A program made the position numbers and the translations under genes. From the NCBI GenBank assembly GCA_024102665.1, contig JAGFJP010000062.1, positions 1 to 55,620 on the forward strand: 55,620 nucleotides of DNA, written 5' to 3'. Of the stretch, positions 15,384-24,430 are shown piece after piece (the first letter of the stretch is position 1; the number at the start of each line of letters is the position of its first letter). This DNA comes from Thiogranum sp. GTDB taxonomy: Bacteria > Pseudomonadota > Gammaproteobacteria > DSM-19610. The notes beneath the pieces were generated by a model. It was not told where the DNA came from. It ran no database searches and saw nothing but the letters and a program-made list of their open reading frames with translations.

Positions 15384-17147
15384 TCAGGATTGAAGAGCGC
15401 CGCTGCCGGCGGCGCGCAGGATGCGGGCGGACTGCAGGACCGGTTCCGCCTTGCCCTGGTCCAGCCGGTAGACGCGGTCAGCGGCGTCTATCAGCGCCTG
15501 GCGATGGGAAATAGCGAGGATGGTCAGGCTGCCGCGCAATGCATGGACCACGCGGCAGATGGCCGCTTCGCTGTCGGGATCCAGGGCGCTGGTGGCCTCA
15601 TCGAGAATCAGCAGCGCAGGCCGGCGCACCAGCGCACGGGCGATGACGATTCGTTGACGTTGACCGCCCGACAGCCGGCTGCCGCGTTCGCCGACAGGCG
15701 TGTGGATACCGTCGGGTAATTGCGACAGAAAGTCCCAGGCGCCAACGGCGCGCAGCGCCCGTTCCGCATCCGCCTCGTCGAGATCGGGATCGCCGAGCGT
15801 GACGTTGTGCAGCACGCTGTCGTGCAGCAGCAGGGTGTCCTGGGGAACGTAGCCGATCATGCGCCGCCACGCGAGGTGATCGAGTTGCGGCAGGGCAATG
15901 CCGTCGACCGTGATGCAACCGGCCTGCGGTTGCAGCAGGCCGATGACCAGGTCCACGACCGTGGTTTTGCCCGCGCCCGAGCGGCCCGTCAGGGTCACCA
16001 GTTCGCCGGCCGGGATGTCCAGGGTGATGCCGTCGAGAATGTTGCGCTGCGCGTACGCGAAGCGCACCGCCTGCAACCGGATCGACTGGCGCAGGGTCGG
16101 TAGCGCGCCGCCGATACAATGCTCTTCGGCGGCGCGCGCGGCATCGATGGCGGCCTGCATCGACCAGAATGCGCTTTCCCCGACAGCGACGCGCTGGTAC
16201 TGCCGGTGCGCCTTGCCGAACTGCGCCAGCATGCGGCCGAGGATCAGGACCAGCACCACTACGGTAGCCAGCGGCATGTCCAGCGGCACCAGCGCCGCGA
16301 ACATGCCAAGCGCGATGACGATGGTGAACATTTCATCCTGCCCCGCCGTGAGCGCGGCGCCGCTGAACACCTGGCGCCGCAGTGCCTTGTCGAGGCCGGC
16401 GGTTTCGATAGCGAGCACCCTGTCGGCCAGGTGTTCGCGCCCCATGGCTTTCAGCGGTTTTACGGATTGCAGCGTATCGGTGAGCCTGGCGAGCAACGAG
16501 TTCATCAGTCCGGTCTGGCGCCGGCCGGCGCGCTGCGCCATGCGCACCAGGAAATGCGAGGCGACGATAATCACTGCGCCGGCCGCCAGGCTTGCCAGCG
16601 TTGCCTGCCAGGACACGGCAATGGCCACTGCGCCGTAGATGGCGGTCTGGATGAGGAAGGTGATCACGGTCGCGCCGTTGATGAAAGTCTCTGAAGCGCG
16701 CTGCGCCTCGCTCGCCAGCGCGTTGGCGAGCTTGCCGATCGGCTGGTCGAGAAAGTATTCCCAGCGGCTGCGCAGAATGGCGCGCAACAGGTTCAGCCGC
16801 AGATCCGTGGCGACACGCGCGGCGGTGTAGCCGACCTGTCTGCGCGCTACCAGCAGCAGCAGGTTCTTGACCGTCACGCCGGCGACGATCACCGCCAGCA
16901 TGATGCCCACGCCCGGCTCGATGCCGACGCCGTGCAGCAGGTTGTAAAGGCTGTATGCAGTGTCCTGCTGAGCTGATGCTTGAGCCGCTGCCGCGGGCAG
17001 TCCCGCATCGCTGCGGTTGGCGATTTCAAGCAGCGGCAGCAGCGCAGTCAGGCCCAGTCCTTCGGCGATGCCGGCGAACAGCAACGCCAGCAGCGTCAGC
17101 AGCGTCTGCCACGGATAGCGGCGCAAAAAGGTCAGCATCAGACGCAT
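15384..17147 (-). CDS. ABC exporter, fused permease and ATPase (MsbA-like)
   Basis: Half-transporter of 587 residues. An N-terminal six-helix exporter domain (about 1-320) is followed by a nucleotide-binding domain with Walker A GRSGAGKTT (about 389), signature LSGGQRQR (about 492) and Walker B LLILDEATSAL (about 510), all intact. It should work as a homodimer, flipping a lipid or lipid-linked glycan. The ATG at 17147 (MRLMLTFLRRYPWQ) is preferred over a TTG at 17177, since it begins just before the first helix. It sits in a leftward series between the ELM1-like gene and the GH17-GT2 gene, so a glycan substrate is likely. Confidence 0.8.
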   Translation of the reverse strand: MRLMLTFLRRYPWQTLLTLLALLFAGIAEGLGLTALLPLLEIANRSDAGLPAAAAQASAQQDTAYSLYNLLHGVGIEPGVGIMLAVIVAGVTVKNLLLLVARRQVGYTAARVATDLRLNLLRAILRSRWEYFLDQPIGKLANALASEAQRASETFINGATVITFLIQTAIYGAVAIAVSWQATLASLAAGAVIIVASHFLVRMAQRAGRRQTGLMNSLLARLTDTLQSVKPLKAMGREHLADRVLAIETAGLDKALRRQVFSGAALTAGQDEMFTIVIALGMFAALVPLDMPLATVVVLVLILGRMLAQFGKAHRQYQRVAVGESAFWSMQAAIDAARAAEEHCIGGALPTLRQSIRLQAVRFAYAQRNILDGITLDIPAGELVTLTGRSGAGKTTVVDLVIGLLQPQAGCITVDGIALPQLDHLAWRRMIGYVPQDTLLLHDSVLHNVTLGDPDLDEADAERALRAVGAWDFLSQLPDGIHTPVGERGSRLSGGQRQRIVIARALVRRPALLILDEATSALDPDSEAAICRVVHALRGSLTILAISHRQALIDAADRVYRLDQGKAEPVLQSARILRAAGSGALQS

Positions 17148-17216
17148 GTGTCTGTCACTCCCGAACTGCGCTCGCAATGACGCGAAGGGTGCAGCCGTGG
17201 CCGAAACATCGCTTCA

Positions 17217-18419
17217 TCACTCCTGTTCCCGCAATGACGGGAACAGGTCGCGCACACGCTCGACAGCGCGTTTCGCATCGCGCAGGACATCATGGCGGAT
17301 CGCCACGGGTCTGCCGGATGGCGGCGCGGCGCCCAGCCACACAGCGCGGCCGCTGTCGGTCAGTTGCCGCTGGATGTTGCCGATGTCGCGGTGCATGCGC
17401 CGCGGTCCGAAGCGCAGCGTCAGCCGGTGTCGCAATGACCGGTAACGCAAGCGGTGCAGAACGCGTTGCCACCAGGGCCGCGTATCCACGCCGCCGTGCG
17501 CCGGGTCGTCGGCGAGATCGAACAGGAACAGCGCTTTCCCGGTGACGCTCGCCTCGGCGAGCATGGACACGCTCTCGCTGGTCACCACCAGCTGGTCGGC
17601 CAGCGCCAGGTAGCCGAAATAGGGGTTCTCCTGCGCGGCGTCGCCCCAGCGGTAAATATGCGCAGGCACCTTGATCTCCTGGCACAGGTCGTCAAACGCA
17701 ACGTCGGGTGTGCGGGCGCTGTTGCTGATCAGCACCGATCCGCCCGCAGCCTGTGCAAGTTCGTTGACCAGCCTGCCAAGACGCCGCGCCTTGCTGCGCG
17801 TCAGCACCAGCGGACCGCTGTTGCCGCCGACCAGCACCACGGTATAGGGGCGTTGCAAGTGGGCGAATTGCGCCTGCCATTGAGTGGCGGCGCGTCGCAG
17901 ACGTTCCGGCGTGACACGGTGCAGCGGCAGATCGTTCATCAGAATGTTGGGCCGCGGCGGCAGGAAATACTGCGGTGTGGTGACAATCAGGTCGAAAGCG
18001 CTGAGCGGCGCCCAGGGTCTGCCCATGTGCACCAGGCGGGTACGGCCGCCGGAAGCCTTTTTAATCCAGCGCGCGACCGGTTCGTTGTCGCGACCGGCGC
18101 TGATGACCACGTCCGGCCAGGGCGGTTCGATACGGCTGGAGCGGTGCTGATCGATGCCTGCCAGCGTGACGCCCATGAGCTGTTTGGAAATCAGTTTGGA
18201 CAGCAGTTTGCTGCGCCGGTACGCGAGCTTCTTGACCTGGTACGGCCAGTCGAGCATTTCCGCCAGCGCCATAACCTGGCTGTTGTCGCCGGCGCGGTGG
18301 CTGGTGAGCAGCCAGGTCGCCGGTGCCGGTTGTTCAGCATTTTGTTGCCTGGCCTCGGTGAGCTCTGTCATGGGCGCTGGTGCAGTCAAAAACGCGCGCA
18401 GTATAGCGTCAGGCTTCAT
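17217..18419 (-). CDS. ELM1/GtrOC1-family protein (DUF1022)
   Basis: A 400-residue cytoplasmic protein of the family named after plant mitochondrial-fission ELM1, in bacteria usually found among LPS and glycan genes and possibly glycosyltransferase-like. Recognisable blocks are PWPDVVISAGRDNEPVARW, a NILMNDLPLHRV stretch, VVLVGGNSG and the VTSESVSMLAEA motif typical of GT-B nucleotide-sugar binding sites. The start overlaps the end of the Wzy/WaaL-like gene by 11 bases, so the two are coupled. A perfect 10-bp inverted repeat (17222-17247) covers its last codons. Activity is not established. Confidence 0.75.
   Translation of the reverse strand: MKPDAILRAFLTAPAPMTELTEARQQNAEQPAPATWLLTSHRAGDNSQVMALAEMLDWPYQVKKLAYRRSKLLSKLISKQLMGVTLAGIDQHRSSRIEPPWPDVVISAGRDNEPVARWIKKASGGRTRLVHMGRPWAPLSAFDLIVTTPQYFLPPRPNILMNDLPLHRVTPERLRRAATQWQAQFAHLQRPYTVVLVGGNSGPLVLTRSKARRLGRLVNELAQAAGGSVLISNSARTPDVAFDDLCQEIKVPAHIYRWGDAAQENPYFGYLALADQLVVTSESVSMLAEASVTGKALFLFDLADDPAHGGVDTRPWWQRVLHRLRYRSLRHRLTLRFGPRRMHRDIGNIQRQLTDSGRAVWLGAAPPSGRPVAIRHDVLRDAKRAVERVRDLFPSLREQE
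17222..17247. repeat. Inverted repeat overlapping end of ELM1-like gene
   Basis: CCTGTTCCCG and CGGGAACAGG form a perfect 10-bp stem with the loop CAATGA, next to a partly similar CACTCCCG...CGCAATGACG stretch at 17157-17181. The layout resembles dispersed GTCATTCCCG-type palindromes of proteobacteria, but only this copy and the one at 36738 were seen. There is no T-run, so it is not an obvious terminator. Confidence 0.45.
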
Positions 18420-19659
18420 GGCGTCTGAATCGAACCCCGGCGTCGATGAGCGGTGGGGCGACCGGCAACGCCAGCGACAGAAACATCAGGAAGAAGATAT
18501 TCATGACGTCGTGTCCGAACGCCAGGTTGGTCATGCCGGACAGGGCATAGCCCGCGCAGAGCAATGCGCCGATGCTGTTGCGCGCCAGCAGTTCGGGCCG
18601 GCGGGCGCGCCTGATGAAAATCACCAGCGGCACCGCCAGCAACAGCAGCAGGCTGGCAAGTCCCGCCAGGCCCCTGCCCGCCAGAGTAGTGATGTATTCG
18701 TTGTGCAGGTGCGTGTATTCAAGCGTCTTGCGCTGCAGCGCGGGTGCGTCGATTTCGGCGGCGGCAGCCTGCTGGGTGCGGTGCGCGCCATGGCCGAACA
18801 GCGGTCGCTGTGTCGCGGCGCGCAGTCCGCTTTGCCACATGATGATGCGGATTGCGACCGAATTTTCGCTGTCCCTGTGGTTACGGAAGGCGTTGTATTC
18901 CGCGACGGAATCGTCGATACGATGCTGTATCAGTGGCGTCGTGCACGACACTGTCACCAGGCCCAGGAACGCGGCGCAGATGCCGAGCAGCGGGCGTCTG
19001 CTCAACAGCCCGGCGCGGTGCCAGAAATACAGGAGCAGCATCAGCAGCAACAGCGCTTCCAGCCACACACCGCGCGCCTGGGACAGTACGCACGCTGTAC
19101 CTGCGGCGCAAAACGCCAGCAGTGAAAGCGCCTGTTGTCGTGGCGTTTCCAGCGGCAGCCGGACCACGGAAAAAAACGCCAGCAACATGGAGGCGGCGCC
19201 GAACAGCAGAGGGTTGGTCGCGCCACCCGGACGGCCGATCCCGTTCATGAACTGCCATAAGGCAATGCCGCCGGCGATCGATGCGCCGAGTTTCACCGCC
19301 AGCATGAGCGTGCGTGTGCTGATGGCGGCGCGGTGCAGGAACAGCGCGACCAGGGGCGCGGCGAGAAAGTGGCCCCATCGGTCCAGGCGTTCGTAACCGC
19401 TGATGTCGCTGCCCGCCGCCACCAGGGACAGAACCACCATGGCGAAGAATGCCACGGTCAGCAACGCCAGCATGCGCAGCGTCGCGTCGTGTCGCGGCCA
19501 CCACCGATTGCCGTGCAAGGGCAGTGCGCCGAGCAGCGCCAGCAGATAGAACAGGGCTTCCGCCAGGTTCGGGGCAATCAGTGTGCCGGCGGGAATGACC
19601 AGGACTGCCGCCGCCCCGACACACGTAGTCATGCGGCATCCGGGTTGTCGCAGGTTCAT
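18409..19659 (-). CDS. O-antigen ligase/polymerase-family membrane protein
   Basis: Polytopic inner-membrane protein (416 aa) with about ten to twelve hydrophobic helices and one large periplasmic loop (about residues 225-310) containing RIIMWQSGLRAATQRPLFGHGAH and HNEYITTLAGRGLAGL. These are the Wzy_C signature positions (conserved Arg, GxG and HNxY/F) of WaaL ligases and Wzy polymerases. It would join a lipid-linked glycan to lipid A core or polymerise repeat units at the periplasmic face. It overlaps both neighbours (11 bases with the ELM1-like gene, 4 bases with the upstream membrane gene), so the three form a coupled unit. Confidence 0.75.
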   Translation of the reverse strand: MNLRQPGCRMTTCVGAAAVLVIPAGTLIAPNLAEALFYLLALLGALPLHGNRWWPRHDATLRMLALLTVAFFAMVVLSLVAAGSDISGYERLDRWGHFLAAPLVALFLHRAAISTRTLMLAVKLGASIAGGIALWQFMNGIGRPGGATNPLLFGAASMLLAFFSVVRLPLETPRQQALSLLAFCAAGTACVLSQARGVWLEALLLLMLLLYFWHRAGLLSRRPLLGICAAFLGLVTVSCTTPLIQHRIDDSVAEYNAFRNHRDSENSVAIRIIMWQSGLRAATQRPLFGHGAHRTQQAAAAEIDAPALQRKTLEYTHLHNEYITTLAGRGLAGLASLLLLLAVPLVIFIRRARRPELLARNSIGALLCAGYALSGMTNLAFGHDVMNIFFLMFLSLALPVAPPLIDAGVRFRRHEA

Positions 19660-20285
19660 GCCCCGGACGCTGGCGGCGCGTCAGTCACTAAACGCCCGCC
19701 CGATGCCAGCGCGCTCAGCAGCAGAAAGACATAGCCGTTCAGTTCGAGAAGTTCCTCGTAATAGCGCGATGGCGCGAGCCTGATGAAACTCTTGTCCAGC
19801 AGGATGCCGGCGATCAGCAACAGTCCGCTGCACGCAAGCGCCGCGCCAGCAGGCGAAAACAGCAAACGCGTCAAGCGCCCGCGCAGCGGCTGGTAGTGAC
19901 GTCGCGCAACCCATAGCAGTCCAGCCCAGGGCGGCGTCAGCAGAACATAGCGTCCCTCGCCATCGCTGAACCAGGTGATCGCCGCGCTGAGACCGAACGG
20001 GCGCAGGTCGCTTTCACGGACGATAAAGGTAAAGCTGACCAGCACACCGGCCAGCGCTATCAGCCGTCCGCCAGGATTATCGCTGTAGAGGGCGTGCACC
20101 GCGAAGGTGGCCAGGCAGGCAAGCAGCAACAGCAGCTGCGCATTTTCCAGCAGGCCGTTCTCCTGCTGCAGCATTGCCGTCGCGTTGACGTCGGTTGCCT
20201 GGCTGATCAGGAGCGCGTTGACACACAGGGCGCAGAGAAGCAGCAGCACGCAGGCCGCCGTGGTTCCGGTGCTGGACAATGGCAT
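19656..20285 (-). CDS. Multi-pass membrane protein of unknown function
   Basis: I do not recognise this 209-residue protein. It has about five to six hydrophobic segments (near 8-27, 48-65, 73-88, 113-125, 146-165 and 184-198), short loops and a charged RESDLRPFG segment in the middle. It is the first gene of the leftward glycan unit and overlaps the Wzy/WaaL-like gene by four bases, so it is probably an accessory to that step. It is divergent from the LpxL-type acyltransferase, 78 bases away. Confidence 0.55.
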   Translation of the reverse strand: MPLSSTGTTAACVLLLLCALCVNALLISQATDVNATAMLQQENGLLENAQLLLLLACLATFAVHALYSDNPGGRLIALAGVLVSFTFIVRESDLRPFGLSAAITWFSDGEGRYVLLTPPWAGLLWVARRHYQPLRGRLTRLLFSPAGAALACSGLLLIAGILLDKSFIRLAPSRYYEELLELNGYVFLLLSALASGGRLVTDAPPASGA

Positions 20286-20363
20286 CGCCGATCTGTTTCA
20301 GGGGCGGCGAGTATAGCGTCGCCGCCTTATGGATCTGAATCGACCCGGGGTGTCGAGTGCGGC

Positions 20364-21335
20364 ATGCTGCGGGTGTGTTTAAAGTCGCTTTCCGTGACCC
20401 GCATCCATGTCAGCAAGAAACGCCGCAGACCCCGTGCGCTGCGCGCATACGGCTGGTTTGCCGAAGCCGCCTTCGTGGCGGCGTTCTGGCTGCTGGCGCG
20501 TTGCATGCCGCCGCGGCGCGCCGCGGCGACCGGCAGAAAACTGTTTCGCTGGCTGGGACCCCGCACCGGCAAGCAGCGTTTCGTCAGGGGCAATCTCGCG
20601 CAGGCGTTTCCAAATCTCGATGTCGCGGGTCTCGACACCCTGTGCCGTGATGCGTGGGGCAACTTCGGCGCGGTTCTGGCGGAGTACCCGCATTTGCGCG
20701 CGCTGGGAACGGATCGCGCAGACTCGACCACCGACATCTGGATCGATGCGCAGACGCGCGCCGTGATGGCGAACGCGCAGCCGGCCGTCTACGTCACTGC
20801 CCATCTCGCCAACTGGGAACTCGCCGGGCTGGCAATCACGGCGGCGGGTGTTCCCCTCAGCGTGGTTTACGCGCCGCAGGGCAATCCGCTGCTCGACCGC
20901 ATGCTGCAGGCGGCGCGCCGCAGCCTCGGCTGCCGGTTCGTCGGCAAGCGCCATGCATTGCGCAAGTTGATGCGCGAACTGCGCTGCGGACGCTCGGTGG
21001 GAATCCTGTCGGACCAGCGTGTCGACTCCGGCGCACCGGTGCCGTTCTTTGGCCGCAGCGCCTTGACCGCGACGACACCGGCGTGGCTGGCGCTGAAACT
21101 GCGCTGCCCGCTGATCCCCGTGCAGATCGTGCGTATCGGCGAAGCGCGCTACCGGGTGCTGCTGCACCAGCCGCTGGCATGCAGCGACACGGCGGCCGAC
21201 GCCGATGCCGTGCTGCAGCTGACAGCGCAACTGAACGGACTGTTCGAAAGCTGGATCCGGCAGCGGCCGGAACAATGGCTGTGCATGCGCCGGCGCTGGC
21301 CTTCAGTGTCCAGCCCGCATCTCTCACCGAATTAG
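20364..21335 (+). CDS. Lipid A biosynthesis acyltransferase (LpxL/HtrB family)
   Basis: Inner-membrane-associated late acyltransferase (323 aa if started at ATG 20364) that transfers a secondary acyl chain to lipid A using acyl-ACP. An N-terminal hydrophobic anchor (about 28-48) precedes the catalytic HX4E motif HLANWE (His147), where LpxL has HX4[21 protein letters not shown] is the second conserved block of the family. The start is uncertain: no strong ribosome-binding site precedes 20364, and a GTG at 20397 is possible. It is divergent from the leftward glycan genes and ends overlapping the nadC stop by four bases, tail to tail. LpxL versus LpxM specificity cannot be read. Confidence 0.75.
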   Translation: MLRVCLKSLSVTRIHVSKKRRRPRALRAYGWFAEAAFVAAFWLLARCMPPRRAAATGRKLFRWLGPRTGKQRFVRGNLAQAFPNLDVAGLDTLCRDAWGNFGAVLAEYPHLRALGTDRADSTTDIWIDAQTRAVMANAQPAVYVTAHLANWELAGLAITAAGVPLSVVYAPQGNPLLDRMLQAARRSLGCRFVGKRHALRKLMRELRCGRSVGILSDQRVDSGAPVPFFGRSALTATTPAWLALKLRCPLIPVQIVRIGEARYRVLLHQPLACSDTAADADAVLQLTAQLNGLFESWIRQRPEQWLCMRRRWPSVSSPHLSPN

Positions 21336-22168
21336 TCAAACCGCATCGACAGGTCCACCGCTCGCAGATCCTTGGTCAGCGCACCGATGGAAATGAAGTC
21401 GACGCCGGTCGCGGCGTAGTCGCGGACGTTGTCCAGATTGATGCCGCCGGACGCTTCCAGTTCGGCTTTCCCGCCGGCCAGCTCAACGGCGGCGCGAATC
21501 GCTTCGACGCTGAAGTTGTCGAGCAGAATGCGGTCGGCCCCGGCGTCGAGCGCCTGTTGCAGCTGCGCCTGGTTTTCGACTTCCACTTCCACCGGCAGCT
21601 CGCGGCGCAGCGCGCGCGCATTGTTCACCGCCGCAGCGATGGAGCCGGCGGCGGCGATATGGTTTTCCTTGATCAGGAAGGCGTCGTACAGACCCATGCG
21701 GTGATTGTGGCAGCCGCCGCAGCGCACGGCGTATTTCTGCGCGCGGCGCAGCCCGGGAATGGTCTTGCGGGTATCGAGAATGCGCGTTCTCATGCCCTTG
21801 ACCTGTGCGGCGTAACGCTGCGCAAGGGTTGCGGTGCCGGACAGCGTCTGCAGGAAATTCAGCGCCGCGCGCTCGCCGCTCAGCAGCGCCCGCGCCGGTC
21901 CTTTCAAAGTGCACAGCAACTGGTCGGCCGTGATCATATCGCCGTCGGCCACTTCCCAGCGGATATCGACGCTGTCGTCGATGAGGCGGAACACGGCGTC
22001 GAACCAGTGATGCCCGCAGACCACGGCCGCTTCGCGGCTAATGACGCGGGCTTTCCAGACTTGCTGCGCGTCGATCAGCTGCGCAGTGATATCGCCGCTG
22101 CCGAGATCCTCTTCCAGCGCCCGTCGCGCATCCTCTTCGATCTGTATCTGCAGCGCCTCGAGCAGCAT
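21332..22168 (-). CDS. nadC: Nicotinate-nucleotide pyrophosphorylase (carboxylating)
   Basis: Quinolinate phosphoribosyltransferase (278 aa, normal length), converting quinolinate and PRPP to nicotinate mononucleotide, CO2 and PPi in de novo NAD synthesis. Typical blocks are [11 protein letters not shown] near the N-terminus, [31 protein letters not shown] (PRPP/quinolinate contact), [16 protein letters not shown] and the C-terminal [23 protein letters not shown]. The start directly abuts the FKBP stop, making this the last gene of the egt-linked leftward operon. Confidence 0.92.
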   Translation of the reverse strand: MLLEALQIQIEEDARRALEEDLGSGDITAQLIDAQQVWKARVISREAAVVCGHHWFDAVFRLIDDSVDIRWEVADGDMITADQLLCTLKGPARALLSGERAALNFLQTLSGTATLAQRYAAQVKGMRTRILDTRKTIPGLRRAQKYAVRCGGCHNHRMGLYDAFLIKENHIAAAGSIAAAVNNARALRRELPVEVEVENQAQLQQALDAGADRILLDNFSVEAIRAAVELAGGKAELEASGGINLDNVRDYAATGVDFISIGALTKDLRAVDLSMRFD

Positions 22169-22519
22169 CTACTCGGAAATCTCCAGCAACTCGATTTCGA
22201 AAACCAGCGTGGCGTTGGGCGGGATCACGCTGCCGGCGCCGCGTTCGCCGTAGCCGAGCTGCGGCGGCACGGTCAGCTTGCGGATGCCGCCGACCTGCAT
22301 GCCGACGACGCCTTCATCCCAGCCCGGGATCACGTAGCCGCAATCGACCGGGAAACTGAACGGCTTGTCGCGGTCCCGGCTGGAATCGAACTTCGCGCCG
22401 TCTTGCAACCAGCCGGTGTAGTGCACGATGGCGGTCTGGCCGCGCCCGGTGCAAAGCGCGCCCTCGCCGGTCTTGAGGTCCTGGTAGCGCAGACCGCTGT
22501 CGGTGATGGTTTCACTCAT
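22169..22519 (-). CDS. FKBP-type peptidyl-prolyl isomerase
   Basis: Small single-domain FKBP (116 aa) without a signal peptide, so cytoplasmic. Family blocks are VHYTGWLQDGAKFDSS, the FSFPV flap region, VIPGWDEGVVGMQVGGIRKL and IPPNATLVFEIELLEI, with the residues of the active-site pocket (Tyr, Phe, Asp, Val-Ile, Trp) present. It catalyses cis-trans isomerisation of prolyl bonds in protein folding. The start overlaps the stop of the AGCS transporter by ATGA, and its own stop touches the nadC start. Confidence 0.92.
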   Translation of the reverse strand: MSETITDSGLRYQDLKTGEGALCTGRGQTAIVHYTGWLQDGAKFDSSRDRDKPFSFPVDCGYVIPGWDEGVVGMQVGGIRKLTVPPQLGYGERGAGSVIPPNATLVFEIELLEISE

Positions 22520-23910
22520 GTTTCTTCCGCCCTGGTCTCAGGTGATTTCTTCGCGAAGGGTCGTGAAAAATACGCGTTCTTGAGGCGCAGTACCAGTCCG
22601 GACAGCAGCGCCAGGCTTAGCAGATTGGGCAAGGCCATGAGGATGTTGGTGATGTCAGCGATATTCCATACCAGCTTGAGGGGAACGGCGGCGCCGACCA
22701 TGACCAGGAAGGTGAACACCACGCGGTAGGGCTGCACGGCGCCTTCGCCGAACAGAAAATACGCGGAGCGGTCACCGTAATAGGACCAGGCGATGATGGT
22801 GGAAAAGGCGAACAGGCTGAGGCCGATGCCGACCACGCCGGCGCCGGCGACGCCGATCGAACTCTGGAAGGCGTGCGCTGTCAGCGCCGCGCCGACCAGA
22901 TCCTCCTGCCCGATCAGGTGCGAACCGGTAACCACGATCACCAGGCCGGTCATGGTGCAGATCACCAGCGTATCGATGAACGGTTCCATCATGGCCACCA
23001 GGCCTTCGCGCACCGGTTCGTTGGTGCGCGCCGCGGCGTGCGCCATGGGCGATGAGCCGAGGCCGGCTTCGTTGGAAAACAGGCCGCGCGCCACGCCCCA
23101 GCGTATCGCTTCGCCGACCGCCGCGCCGCCCACCGCCCAGGGATTCAGCGCGTGATTGAAAATGGTCAGGAAGGCGCCGGGGATTTTCTCGAAGTGGTTG
23201 AACAGCACCAGGATGGCGGCGCCGATGTACAGCAACGCCATGAACGGCACGATGGCGCTGGCCACCCGCGCGATGCGTCTCACTCCGCCGAGAATGACCA
23301 TGCCGACCAGCAGCGCCAGCGTGCCGCCGACCAGCCAGGTGTTTTCCCGCACTTGCGGGAACAGGTAACTGAGTCCGTCGACCACCGAGTTGGCCTGCAC
23401 CATGTTGCCGATGCCGAACGAGGCGATCAGCGCGAAGCTGGCGAACAGGACTGCCGTGCGCTTCATCTTCAGGCCGTGCAGCAGCGTGTACATGGGACCG
23501 CCGGCGATTTCGCCGTTTGCATCGATCTGCCGGAACTTCAGTGCCAGGGTGCATTCGGTGAACTTGGTGGCCATGCCGAAAAAAGCCGTCACCCACATCC
23601 AGAACAGGGCGCCCGGTCCGCCGAGCGAAATCGCCGTGGCGACACCGGCGATGTTGCCGGTGCCGACGGTGGCCGACAGCGCGGTGGCGAGCGCCTGGAA
23701 GTGGGTGACCTGGCCCTGGTGTTGCGGATCGTTGTAGGTGCCGGAAATCAGCTCAACGGAATGCCGGAAGCCGCGCAGCTGTATCAGGCCCATGCGCAGC
23801 GTCAGGTACAGACCCATGCCGAGCAACAGCAGCAATGTCAGGCCATTGCCCCACAACACGCCGGCCAGGGTGCCGGACAGTTCGGTCAGGCGCGCGATGA
23901 ATTCATTCAT
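22516..23910 (-). CDS. Alanine/glycine:cation symporter (AGCS family)
   Basis: Inner-membrane sodium:amino-acid symporter (464 aa, normal length, about ten to eleven helices). Signature blocks are ATALSATVGTGNIAGVATAISLGGPGALFWMW near the N-terminus and GLFSNEAGLGSSPMAHAAA, the family's substrate and sodium-binding region. It imports alanine, glycine or related amino acids with Na+. It overlaps the retropepsin gene by eight bases and the FKBP gene by four, so it is part of the same polycistron as egtB and egtC. Whether this copy moves an ergothioneine precursor is speculation. Confidence 0.88.
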   Translation of the reverse strand: MNEFIARLTELSGTLAGVLWGNGLTLLLLLGMGLYLTLRMGLIQLRGFRHSVELISGTYNDPQHQGQVTHFQALATALSATVGTGNIAGVATAISLGGPGALFWMWVTAFFGMATKFTECTLALKFRQIDANGEIAGGPMYTLLHGLKMKRTAVLFASFALIASFGIGNMVQANSVVDGLSYLFPQVRENTWLVGGTLALLVGMVILGGVRRIARVASAIVPFMALLYIGAAILVLFNHFEKIPGAFLTIFNHALNPWAVGGAAVGEAIRWGVARGLFSNEAGLGSSPMAHAAARTNEPVREGLVAMMEPFIDTLVICTMTGLVIVVTGSHLIGQEDLVGAALTAHAFQSSIGVAGAGVVGIGLSLFAFSTIIAWSYYGDRSAYFLFGEGAVQPYRVVFTFLVMVGAAVPLKLVWNIADITNILMALPNLLSLALLSGLVLRLKNAYFSRPFAKKSPETRAEET

Positions 23911-24430
23911 AGGGGCGCAGGATCAGGGTATCGCCGCGCTGGGTGAACTCGATGCGTTTCAGAACGCTCATGCCCAGGAGAATTTCCATGTCGCCCATGC
24001 CGGGGTTGATGCTGGCCGTCACGTCGCGCAGAACGATGGGGCCGATGGCGACGCTGTCCAGTCGCGTGAGGTAAGCGGTGACCATGCCGTTGGCGGTCTG
24101 GTACTGCATGGGCGCTCCCTGTTGGAGGCCAAGTGCCGCGGCCAGTTGCGCGGGTATGGCGACATCGCTGGCGCCGGTGTCGAGCAGGAACTCGACCGGC
24201 CGGCCGTTGACCTCGCCGCTGGTGATGTAGTGGCCGAAGCGGTTGCGCTTGAGCACGACCTCCGGGACGCCGCCGGTATCGACCCGGCTGTACACGTTCT
24301 GGTTGGGATTGCGCTGTTTGTCGAGGCGGTCGGCAAAGAACAGCGTGAGCAACCCGAGCGCGATGATCCAGGCGGCAAGGGTCATCCATTTGCCGATGCG
24401 GCGCGCGTAGGGTGGCTGCGATTCAGGCAT
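23903..24430 (-). CDS. Membrane-anchored retropepsin-like aspartic protease (TIGR02281 type)
   Basis: The 175-residue protein has one transmembrane helix (about 17-33) and a C-terminal single-chain retropepsin-like domain. The active site is FLLDTGAS with Asp84, and the later GMGDMEILLGMSVLKRI matches the conserved LLGM strand. Such proteins act as homodimers and are common in proteobacteria as clan AA proteases of unknown substrate; the domain is predicted periplasmic. The ATG at 24430 overlaps the egtB stop by eight bases; the frame stays open upstream, but that sequence lies entirely within egtB. It also overlaps agcS by eight bases. Confidence 0.82.
   Translation of the reverse strand: MPESQPPYARRIGKWMTLAAWIIALGLLTLFFADRLDKQRNPNQNVYSRVDTGGVPEVVLKRNRFGHYITSGEVNGRPVEFLLDTGASDVAIPAQLAAALGLQQGAPMQYQTANGMVTAYLTRLDSVAIGPIVLRDVTASINPGMGDMEILLGMSVLKRIEFTQRGDTLILRPYE

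Noticed and set aside
20654..22729. 691-codon plus-strand frame across lpxL, nadC and FKBP
   Set aside because: It shifts frame relative to LpxL and runs antisense to nadC and FKBP, all well-supported genes; no ribosome-binding site or family similarity.
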